A DNA stretch of 7,178 bases from Deltaproteobacteria bacterium (GTDB taxonomy: Bacteria; Myxococcota_A; SURF-8), in assembly GCA_029570245.1 (NCBI GenBank), contig JAKQSH010000066.1:1-7178 (forward strand). The letters are read 5' to 3'. Below the pieces are notes generated by a model. That model made no database searches. It worked only from the letters and a program-made list of their open reading frames with translations, and was not told the origin of the DNA. Positions 1-5,028 of the stretch are shown one piece after another. The first letter of the stretch is position 1; every line of letters starts with the position of its first letter. Position numbers and translations under genes: made by a program.

Positions 1-243
1 AAGGTCCTGGTCGAGTTTGTCAACTTCGCGCTTATAATTGGAAAGGTCTTCCACCATCTTGCGCTTGGTCTCCATCTCATTCTGGATATTCTGAATGCTG
101 TTCTTGATTTCGTCCTGCCTGGATTTCTCAGGAGACAACACAAGGACATAAAAAAGTCCTATTATGACCACCACGATCAGAATCATCGAAACGATTTTCT
201 GAAACAGCGGTATTTTTCCGAAACGATCGAGCAGATCACTCAT
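1..243 (-). CDS. pilO: Type IV pilus inner-membrane protein PilO, N-terminal part (runs off the window)
   Basis: The first 81 codons of an ORF open to base 1. The ATG at 243-241 is preceded by AGGAG seven bases upstream, in the 17-bp gap after the pilN stop. The protein starts MSDLLDRFGKIPLFQK, the short cytoplasmic N-terminus typical of PilO. A single hydrophobic segment follows (about residues 17-37, rich in I/V/L), then a charged heptad-like stretch (about 39-81) that fits the periplasmic coiled coil. In the family, PilO pairs with PilN through these coiled coils and ferredoxin-like domains to form the alignment complex between the PilM/ATPase platform and the PilQ secretin. The C-terminal domain lies outside the window. 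No terminator is seen between pilN and pilO, so co-transcription is expected. The family call rests on sequence style plus position after pilM-pilN. Confidence 0.9.
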   Translation of the reverse strand, partial: MSDLLDRFGKIPLFQKIVSMILIVVVIIGLFYVLVLSPEKSRQDEIKNSIQNIQNEMETKRKMVEDLSNYKREVDKLDQDL

Positions 244-260
244 CGTAATGCTCCTGAATC

Positions 261-818
261 TCAGCCTTGCGGCAGATTAAATTCGCATGTGATTTCGAAC
301 TGCATCACCAGCGCGCCTGTAGCCTCTTTTTCGGCAACCTGATTGATGACAATCAACTCCACTTTATTGAAAAACGGAGATGATTCGAGGTTTTTCATAA
401 AGATCGCGACCTCTTTGTGGTCAGTCGATTTTCCAGAAAAATGCATCATGTTCTGCATCTGGCTTATGTTGGTCAGCCAGACACGCTTTGGAATAATTGT
501 GCTTATTTCATCAAGAATGCGAACCGGCCCGATCTTCTGCTTTTTGAGCATCTCAATGATGTCGAGCTTTTTCTTCAGTTCGTCTTTTTTTGCCTGGATT
601 GTGTTGATATCGCCAATAATGCCCTCAAGGCGCTTCATTTCCTCGCTTACCTGAGCTTTCTGCTGCTCAAGCACGCTGACCTTGTCGGCCTCCGAAGAAT
701 AAACGGAGTAAAGCATTATACCAACAGCCGCCAGAACACCGGCAAATATGATAAGCTGCTGCTGGGTTGAACCGCGCTTGCGCGTCTTTTTAGTCGGTAG
801 AAGGTTTATTTTAATCAT
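261..818 (-). CDS. pilN: Type IV pilus inner-membrane assembly protein PilN
   Basis: 185 residues. The N-terminus carries the motif IKINLLP (residues 2-8), the conserved cytoplasmic PilN tail known to dock into PilM. A basic stretch (KKTRKRG, 10-16) precedes one transmembrane helix (about 22-40). A coiled coil follows (about 43-95, rich in K/E/L), then a C-terminal alpha/beta domain (about 97-182) that fits the ferredoxin-like fold of PilN. The start codon overlaps the pilM stop as TGATG, which suggests translational coupling. A strong AGGAGG lies inside the end of pilM, 11 bases upstream of the ATG. The length is usual for the family. In type II secretion the homologous role is played by the C-terminal half of GspL, but the separate pilM gene next door supports PilN. 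Confidence 0.95.
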   Translation of the reverse strand: MIKINLLPTKKTRKRGSTQQQLIIFAGVLAAVGIMLYSVYSSEADKVSVLEQQKAQVSEEMKRLEGIIGDINTIQAKKDELKKKLDIIEMLKKQKIGPVRILDEISTIIPKRVWLTNISQMQNMMHFSGKSTDHKEVAIFMKNLESSPFFNKVELIVINQVAEKEATGALVMQFEITCEFNLPQG

Positions 819-1873
819 CAGTCTTCAAACCTCCTGAGTCCAAGCCCTACCGCAACCGCAGCCATGGGCGCAACGTTGCGGATAAACTCAACATCAAAAA
901 TTTTCGGATTTATTTTGATGTTTCTGAATGGGTCCATCAACTCAACCGGAATGGAAACCCGGCTTTCGAGTATGCTTCTGAGAGTGGAAAGCTTGGAGGT
1001 TCCACCACACAGATAAAGCTTGTCGATATCGCCTTCCTGATTGGTGGCCTGATAGAATTCGAGGGAGCGGCGGATTTCAGACGACAGACTGTCGGCCACC
1101 TCCTGAATTACGCTTTCGACCTCCTGAGGAATAACCGAATCCGCATCAAGACCGGCGTCTCCACCGAGCTTGAGGTCTTCGGCTTCTTCGTATGACAGCC
1201 CAAGCTGCTTTTGAATTTCTTCGGTGAACTGGTTCCCGCCGATGGTTATGTCGCGAGTGAACGCAGTAACCCGGTTTGCAATAACTACAATGTTGGTGAC
1301 GCTGGCACCGACGTTTACCAGCGCTATGGTCTGATCCGGCGGAATCGGATAGTTGGCTTCAAAGGCGTTCGCCACCGAGAAGGCATCGACATCTACAATG
1401 GTGGATTTAAGGCCGGCCTCGGAAGCTACAGCGGTAAAGTCGTAAATAAGGTCTTTCTTGGCCGCGACAAGAAGAACGTCCATCTGGCCCTGTTCGGTGC
1501 TGGTGGGATTGAGAATCTGAACGTCCACATTCACATCGTTTATGTCGAAGGGAATGTACTGTTCCGCTTCCCACTGAATAGAGTTCTCAAGTTCGGCCTT
1601 GGTCATTTGAGGCAGGGAGATTTTTTTGATGATTACGCTGTGACCGGATACGCTGAGAGCGCATTCTTTGGTTTTTATGCCCTGCGACTGAACAAGACGC
1701 CTGATCGCCTCGACCACGGCGCCGGAGTTCATAAGCGAACTGTCAACGATGGTCTGAGGCGGCAGCGGCGCAATGCCGAAATTGAGCAGCTCATATCCAC
1801 GCTTCGTCTTCCGCAGGTTTATAACCTTTACGGAACTTGAGCCGATATCCAACCCTATGAGTGTCTTGGCCAT
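818..1873 (-). CDS. pilM: Type IV pilus assembly protein PilM (actin-like ATP-binding protein)
   Basis: 351 residues, soluble and full length. The actin/FtsA-like nucleotide-binding motifs are visible: phosphate-1 loop LDIGSSSVKV (8-17), a second phosphate loop LVNVGASVTNIV (185-196) and an adenosine-type loop CGGTSKL (289-295). The stretch QWEAEQYIPFD (100-110) is a PilM signature region. PilM is cytoplasmic, binds the PilN tail and couples the pilus ATPases and PilC to the PilNO/PilPQ channel. The ATG at 1873 has AGAGG five bases upstream. The gene starts 13 bp after the HTH gene stops and overlaps pilN by one base. Base composition looks like that of its neighbours, with no sign of a frameshift. 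Confidence 0.97.
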   Translation of the reverse strand: MAKTLIGLDIGSSSVKVINLRKTKRGYELLNFGIAPLPPQTIVDSSLMNSGAVVEAIRRLVQSQGIKTKECALSVSGHSVIIKKISLPQMTKAELENSIQWEAEQYIPFDINDVNVDVQILNPTSTEQGQMDVLLVAAKKDLIYDFTAVASEAGLKSTIVDVDAFSVANAFEANYPIPPDQTIALVNVGASVTNIVVIANRVTAFTRDITIGGNQFTEEIQKQLGLSYEEAEDLKLGGDAGLDADSVIPQEVESVIQEVADSLSSEIRRSLEFYQATNQEGDIDKLYLCGGTSKLSTLRSILESRVSIPVELMDPFRNIKINPKIFDVEFIRNVAPMAAVAVGLGLRRFED

Positions 1874-1886
1874 AAGAGCCTCTCGA

Positions 1887-2153
1887 TTACTTGTTTCTCA
1901 TATCAAATTTGCCACTGGGCAATTCACGAGAATTTTCCATTTCCATTTCGTGTGCAAGCATGTCCCCGAAAACCTTATCCTGATCTTCGAGCGAGAGTCC
2001 GAGTCCGAAGAGAATCTTGCGCATGGTATCCACGCGACACGGCATTCCCTTTTCAACTCTGTCGATGGTAAGCGCGGAAACACCGGCGCGTCTGGCCAGC
2101 TCGGCCTTGCTCATCAACAGTCTCTCACGAATTTTCCTGACGTTATTACTCAT
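1887..2153 (-). CDS. Small XRE/Cro-C1-type helix-turn-helix regulator heading the pilMNO operon
   Basis: 88 residues. Residues 6-54 form a Cro/C1-type HTH: helix 2 at SKAELARRAG (15-24) and a recognition helix at SALTIDRVEKG (26-36), followed by a helix containing TMRKILFGLGLSL (43-55). The tail (56-88) is short and acidic to polar, with no ligand-binding domain or membrane segment. It is likely a small DNA-binding protein acting as a dimer. The ATG at 2153 follows GAGGGG about nine bases upstream. The stop lies 13 bp before pilM, so the two genes are almost certainly one transcript. The promoter at 2242-2271 has a palindromic repeat cluster just upstream, so autoregulation and control of pilMNO is the obvious inference, unproven. 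Its target could also lie elsewhere. Confidence 0.88.
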   Translation of the reverse strand: MSNNVRKIRERLLMSKAELARRAGVSALTIDRVEKGMPCRVDTMRKILFGLGLSLEDQDKVFGDMLAHEMEMENSRELPSGKFDMRNK

Positions 2154-2241
2154 CTCAATAGGCCCCTCTTTTTAATGCCCGGCTTAAAAATTCATAATCA
2201 ATACACCAACCCCACCAAGAAGGATTTTGCAGGTTGACCTA

Positions 2242-2271
2242 TTTATATCAAAAAACCCTCCAATTTGTCAA
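2242..2271 (-). promoter_or_regulatory. Sigma70-like promoter of the HTH-pilMNO operon
   Basis: On the minus strand a perfect -35 TTGACA (2271-2266) is separated by 18 bp from -10 TATAAA (2247-2242). TG one base upstream of the -10 makes an extended -10 (TGATATAAA). Transcription would start near 2235, giving a leader of about 80 nt before the HTH ATG. No strong hairpin was seen in that leader. Confidence 0.75.
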
Positions 2272-2293
2272 GAGCTTTCCAACAATTTAACTA

Positions 2294-2333
2294 AATTATG
2301 CATAATTATGCTTCATTTAAGCTTTCAATATGC
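2294..2333. promoter_or_regulatory. Overlapping AT-rich palindromes and 10-bp direct repeats, candidate operator
   Basis: AATTATGCATAATT (2294-2307) is a perfect 14-bp palindrome. It overlaps a second perfect palindrome, GCATAATTATGC (2300-2311). Seen another way, AATTATGC recurs at 2294 and 2304, exactly one helical turn apart, and a related AATATGC lies at 2327-2333. The cluster sits 23-62 bp upstream of the -35 box of the HTH-pilMNO promoter and about 115 bp before the tRNA -35. It looks like a protein-binding site. The binding partner is not known, and the HTH protein encoded next to it is the natural candidate. Confidence 0.5.
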
Positions 2334-2408
2334 AAAACAGGCAAAAAATCATCGTGAGGTATCTTTTATACAACAAACGCCGGAAAATGGCCAGACAAAT
2401 CCCCGGAG

Positions 2409-2532
2409 TGCTCGTCCCGGAGAAAAAAATCTTTTTTTACAATTATTCTTGACATTCAAGCTCAATGCCTTTATACCCTTCGCGATGCTTGGTTGAGACT
2501 GAGCTGCTTTGATAATCACGCCGGGACGAGCA
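2409..2532. repeat. 12-bp inverted repeat bracketing the tRNA promoter
   Basis: TGCTCGTCCCGG (2409-2420) and CCGGGACGAGCA (2521-2532) are perfect inverted copies separated by 100 bp. The left arm lies upstream of the A/T-rich element of the tRNA promoter, and the right arm lies in the tRNA-Lys leader, four bases before the mature 5' end. The left arm also overlaps a short direct repeat, CCCGGAG (2402-2408 and 2416-2422). No target-site duplication or internal gene was found, so a mobile element is not supported. Confidence 0.6.
2422..2477 (+). promoter_or_regulatory. Stable-RNA-type promoter for tRNA-Lys/tRNA-Glu with UP-like element
   Basis: A perfect -35 TTGACA (2449-2454), a 17-bp spacer and -10 TATACC (2472-2477) lie about 60 bp before tRNA-Lys. 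The bases directly upstream (2422-2448) are almost pure A/T with an A7-TC-T7 block, fitting an UP element. The bases after the -10 (CTTCGCG) are GC-rich, as in discriminators of stringently controlled stable-RNA promoters. The start would be near 2484, so the precursor carries a leader of about 50 nt to be removed by RNase P. Confidence 0.78.
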
Positions 2533-2535
2533 TCT

Positions 2536-2611
<76 letters not shown>

Positions 2612-2648
2612 GTTTTGTTTTTTGTGCTCTGCTCTTTATACAATCAGT

Positions 2649-2724
2649 GACCCCTTCGTCTAGTTGGTCAGGACACCGGCCTTTCAAGCCGGCAGCGCGG
2701 GTTCGAGTCCCGTAGGGGTCGCCA
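2649..2724 (+). tRNA. tRNA-Glu(UUC)
   Basis: The cloverleaf is complete: acceptor GACCCCT (2649-2655) with AGGGGTC (2714-2720), and anticodon stem CCGGC/GCCGG with loop CTTTCAA and anticodon TTC at 2683-2685. The T arm is GCGGG/CCCGT with one G-U pair. The discriminator is G, and CCA is encoded (2722-2724). The T-rich 37-bp spacer after tRNA-Lys has a weak promoter-like TTGTTT-16-TATACA (2615-2642), but co-transcription from 2449-2477 is simpler. Confidence 0.97.
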
Positions 2725-2733
2725 GCTTATATA

Positions 2734-2773
2734 AAAGCCCCTTCATCGCACGATGAAGGGGCTTTCTGATTTT
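2734..2773. terminator. Bidirectional terminator between the tRNA unit and the propeller lipoprotein gene
   Basis: A near-perfect hairpin in which AAAGCCCCTTCATCG (2734-2748) pairs with 2751-2765. On the plus strand it runs into CTTTCTGATTTT, and on the minus strand into CTTTTATAT. It lies 10 bp after tRNA-Glu and 24 bp beyond the stop of the opposing gene, so it can end both transcripts. Confidence 0.9.
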
Positions 2774-2788
2774 ATCCGGCGTCTGAAT

Positions 2789-3838
2789 TTATTTGAACAA
2801 AGCCTGTCCGCCGACTCCCAGCGAAATGCGCCAGACGGATTTTCCGCCCAGTTCGGTTACATAAATGGAACAGGGGTCAAATCCTTCGCCGGAACCGAAA
2901 GCGATGCTCGCAGGCGTAAACAGGTCTTCAGCCACAATTTCCTGATCGCCTTCGGGGGTAATGCGTACAATCTGCCCACGCGTGTTGGCCGCGACATACA
3001 GATTGCCTCCGGCATCCATGGCCATTCCGTCGTTGCTGGCGCCTTTGCCGAGTTCGGCAAAGACAACGGCTTCCCCCGCCACGCCATCAACAACCGGGAT
3101 GGCGTAAACAGGACTGTTGTCGAGCTGGAAGGTATTGGCGACATAAAGTGTCGCACCGTCGGCGCTGAAAACCATTCCGTTCGGACTTACCACGTCGTCG
3201 CACCATATTTCCGCCTGACCGTCATCGGTGACTTCCCATATTTCGGGGCGCATGTCATCGGACACAAGCCAGCTTCCCCAGGGAGTGCGCACAATGAAAT
3301 TCGGGTCGTTTATCGTACCGGCGTCAAGCAATACCGACAATAAGCCTTCCGGCGTAATGCGATACAGTTTGCCGTCAACTTCATCCCCGCCGAACACAGG
3401 GCCGTATCCGGCCACCACCAGAGAGCCGGAAGAATCGAAGGCCATACCGATAGAGCCCGGCAGATCGGCGGCAAAAACACTCAACTCGGCTGATGAATTC
3501 AATTTCGCGACATTGTTGGCATTGGAGATATAAAGCCCACCTGCGCCGTCGAAGGCGATACCCTCGGAGCCGCGACTTGTCAGCGCCGCGAATTCAATTT
3601 TTTCTCCGACCGCCAGATCGGTGAAACATTCAACTTCGCCCTCGCCTTCACCCTCGCCTTCACCTTCGCCTTCGCCTTCGCCTTCACCTTCACCTTCACC
3701 TTCGCCTTCGCCTTCACCTTCACCTTCACCTTCGCCCTCGCCCTCGCCTTCGCCACTGTCATTATCATCGCCGGAACCACAAGCACACATAAGGACCAGC
3801 ATCAGAATCAACAAAAAAGACAATATAAGCTTTCGCAT
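2789..3838 (-). CDS. SMP-30/gluconolactonase-like beta-propeller lipoprotein with a (Gly-Glu)20 stalk
   Basis: 349 residues from the ATG at 3838, chosen because MRKLILSFLLILMLVLM begins a signal peptide. The longer frame start at 3889 would put 17 polar residues before it. Cys20 (MCAC) fits a lipobox, though Met at -3 is unusual. Residues 29-68 are twenty Gly-Glu pairs, a likely extended acidic stalk. Residues 75-340 carry SMP-30/SGL-type repeats: SEGIAFD (91-97), SPNGMVFSADG (218-228) and NDGMAMDAGGNLYVA (269-283). By family comparison E92, N220 and D270 match the metal ligands, and N177 (NDP) resembles the substrate-side Asn. The Arg found near that Asn in animal SMP30 is not evident, so lactonase activity is unproven. 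A non-catalytic surface propeller is the alternative. Cys71, Cys213 and Cys323 could form a disulfide. The gene lies 161 bp after the PilZ gene and converges on the tRNA unit. Confidence 0.85.
   Translation of the reverse strand: MRKLILSFLLILMLVLMCACGSGDDNDSGEGEGEGEGEGEGEGEGEGEGEGEGEGEGEGEGEGEGEGEVECFTDLAVGEKIEFAALTSRGSEGIAFDGAGGLYISNANNVAKLNSSAELSVFAADLPGSIGMAFDSSGSLVVAGYGPVFGGDEVDGKLYRITPEGLLSVLLDAGTINDPNFIVRTPWGSWLVSDDMRPEIWEVTDDGQAEIWCDDVVSPNGMVFSADGATLYVANTFQLDNSPVYAIPVVDGVAGEAVVFAELGKGASNDGMAMDAGGNLYVAANTRGQIVRITPEGDQEIVAEDLFTPASIAFGSGEGFDPCSIYVTELGGKSVWRISLGVGGQALFK
3635..3754 (-). repeat. 120-bp hexanucleotide repeat encoding (Gly-Glu)20
   Basis: Twenty in-frame copies of GGY-GAR. 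Only two glycine codons (GGC, GGT) and both glutamate codons are used. The variants show a 30-bp higher order: 3686-3715 and 3716-3745 have the same GGT/GGC order and differ at only two bases. This points to growth by block duplication or slippage. Any gain or loss of 6-bp units keeps the frame and only changes stalk length. Confidence 0.97.
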
Positions 3839-3900
3839 TTCAGATTTGCACCTTTCGACAAAAACATTTGATTTTCCGCAACAATTCAAACGAGGAAGCG

Positions 3901-3929
3901 ATTTTACTCCAGAAGGCGCAGAAATACAA
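3901..3929 (-). promoter_or_regulatory. Weak candidate promoter for the propeller lipoprotein gene
   Basis: On the minus strand TTGTAT (3929-3924), a 17-bp spacer and TAAAAT (3906-3901) precede the start codon by about 60 bp. The -10 is good but the -35 is poor. Read-through from the PilZ promoter is possible too, because only a 5-bp hairpin (TCCGT-TTT-ACGGA, about 3968-3980) lies after the PilZ stop. Confidence 0.3.
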
Positions 3930-3999
3930 ACAGCTCTCTCATTCTTATTGTGTAAACGGCAGAATAATCCGTAAAACGGAATACTCAGTGGTGAAGAGC

Positions 4000-4683
4000 T
4001 TAATTTATACCGCTGCCGCCGGAAAGATTTCCGATGTAATTGAGATATTTTCTGGCGTCATCGCCGTTGAAGGCACTGATGGCTACTCCGAAGCCTCGCG
4101 GATAAACATTCGCCATTGACGGCGCAGACGGGCTGGAATGCATCACGGTGCCTTCAAGATTGACCTTTTCGCCGTCAGGCAGTTGAAGAGTAAGCCCCAG
4201 CCTGGACCCGACACTGGGAGATTCGGATGAAATTATAAACATTCCTGCACTGCTTAGATTGGAGGTCAGCCAGGTTTCTTTTCTGCTGCCGTCGCCGTAA
4301 TTCAGCCATACAGGCAGATGGGCTTCATGTCTGTAATAGGCGCGGCGTTCTTTATAGTGCTTAACCAGGCGGTCGATAAAGCGCATGTATTCGGCATCTA
4401 TCGACATGAATTTAACGCCGCTTTCAAACTGCGGCGGCTGGTCGCCCAGAACCACGTTTTTTCTGGCCCATACAATTTCGCCTTCAAGACGCATCTCCTG
4501 TCCGTCCAGGTCGATCTTTACATCAATACGCTGGCCGATTCTTATTTCAACGGCAGAAACAAGACACAGCCCGCCCAGAGAAACGTCAGACACCTGCGCC
4601 TCAATGAAGTCATTGTCTTTTCCGAACAGCACCCTGAACCTGACCGGTATTCTTGGATTGCATCTCCGCTCCCGGAAGGTCAT
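4000..4683 (-). CDS. Tandem PilZ-domain protein (probable c-di-GMP receptor)
   Basis: 227 residues from the ATG at 4683, which has AGGAG eight bases upstream. The in-frame ATG at 4710 has no ribosome binding site. There are two PilZ domains. In the first (about 6-108), R7xxxR11 (RCNPR) precedes D33VSLGG38. In the second (about 112-218), R114AYYR118 precedes N142LSSAG147. Both therefore keep the RxxxR and D/NxSxxG residues known to bind c-di-GMP. No membrane segment, signal peptide or output domain is present, so it is likely cytoplasmic and acts by protein contact. YcgR-type proteins also have two domains, but their N-terminal one is a divergent PilZN/YcgR domain, whereas both here look canonical. 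A link to the pilus genes about 1.8 kb away is suggestive only. The gene is divergent from the TPR lipoprotein gene. Confidence 0.92.
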   Translation of the reverse strand: MTFRERRCNPRIPVRFRVLFGKDNDFIEAQVSDVSLGGLCLVSAVEIRIGQRIDVKIDLDGQEMRLEGEIVWARKNVVLGDQPPQFESGVKFMSIDAEYMRFIDRLVKHYKERRAYYRHEAHLPVWLNYGDGSRKETWLTSNLSSAGMFIISSESPSVGSRLGLTLQLPDGEKVNLEGTVMHSSPSAPSMANVYPRGFGVAISAFNGDDARKYLNYIGNLSGGSGIN

Positions 4684-4769
4684 ATCCCCATCTCCTTTCA
4701 GACAAACCATCTTTTAAGTATAAAACAAAAACAACATCGCGCAATTTTTTCGCTTATTTTTTTGATATT

Positions 4770-4798
4770 ATCATATATAAAAATTATTTACTATTCAA
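4770..4798 (-). promoter_or_regulatory. Promoter of the tandem PilZ gene
   Basis: On the minus strand TTGAAT (4798-4793), a 17-bp spacer and TATGAT (4775-4770) lie in very A/T-rich DNA. The start would be near 4763, giving a leader of about 80 nt. Overlapping alternatives such as GATAAT make the exact -10 uncertain. Confidence 0.55.
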
Positions 4799-4807
4799 AA
4801 CCATTCA

Positions 4808-4826
4808 TTGCCGTGTTTTCCGGCAA
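4808..4826. promoter_or_regulatory. Inverted repeat upstream of the PilZ promoter, possible operator
   Basis: TTGCCG (4808-4813) and CGGCAA (4821-4826) form a perfect 6-bp inverted repeat around TGTTTTC. It starts 10 bp upstream of the PilZ -35. It has no T-tract, and its position does not suit a terminator, so a protein-binding site is more likely than a transcript hairpin. The 345 bases between the two divergent starts otherwise hold only the promoters and leader listed separately. Confidence 0.3.
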
Positions 4827-4918
4827 ACCCGCACGAAAATGATTGCATTTAATTACAGCCTCACTCCCGACATGCGCCGGCCTTAACCCGTTCGGAATAT
4901 CCAGGTATATGGCAGAAA

Positions 4919-4947
4919 TTGACTTATTACATTTTTACTGTTAGAGA
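4919..4947 (+). promoter_or_regulatory. Promoter of the TPR lipoprotein gene
   Basis: TTGACT (4919-4924), a 17-bp spacer and TAGAGA (4942-4947), with TG one base before the -10 (4939-4940) making an extended -10. The start would be near 4954. The -10 is weak in its last bases, which the extended element may offset. Confidence 0.5.
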
Positions 4948-4954
4948 TTAAATG

Positions 4955-4976
4955 GGGAGGAGAAGAAAAGTCTCCC
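4955..4976 (+). promoter_or_regulatory. Leader hairpin before the TPR lipoprotein start
   Basis: GGGAG (4955-4959) can pair with CTCCC (4972-4976), or GGAGA (4959-4963) with TCTCC (4971-4975). Either fold hides the first purine-rich GGGGAGGAG. That supports use of the second site, AAGGAGG (5014-5020), eight bases before the ATG at 5029, rather than the in-frame ATG at 4978. The hairpin is short, and a regulatory role is not shown. Confidence 0.3.
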
Positions 4977-5028
4977 TATGACGAAAAAAATGAAAATAAC
5001 TGATAAAATTATGAAGGAGGAAGTGTCC

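Noticed and set aside
1211..1840. Plus-strand ORF of 209 codons opposite pilM
   Set aside because: Antisense shadow. The pilM frame carries all family motifs.
2227..2496. Plus-strand ORF of 89 codons in the gap before the tRNAs
   Set aside because: It overlaps two strong promoters and the palindrome cluster, has no good ribosome binding site and no recognisable features.
2409..2532. Idea that the 12-bp inverted repeats are ends of a MITE
   Set aside because: No target-site duplication at the borders, and the interior is a working-looking tRNA promoter. Kept only as an unexplained inverted repeat.
3580..3786. Minus-strand ORF with alternating Lys-Ala/Lys-Val
   Set aside because: Frame-shifted reading of the same hexamer tract inside the propeller lipoprotein gene.
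3621..3974. Plus-strand ORF encoding a long Ser-Pro repeat
   Set aside because: It is the complement of the Gly-Glu hexamer tract, and the minus-strand frame has the signal peptide and propeller motifs.
4861..5028. c-di-GMP riboswitch before the TPR lipoprotein, suggested by the neighbouring PilZ gene
   Set aside because: The leader from the predicted start is only about 75 nt and shows no paired two-arm structure or expected conserved loops.
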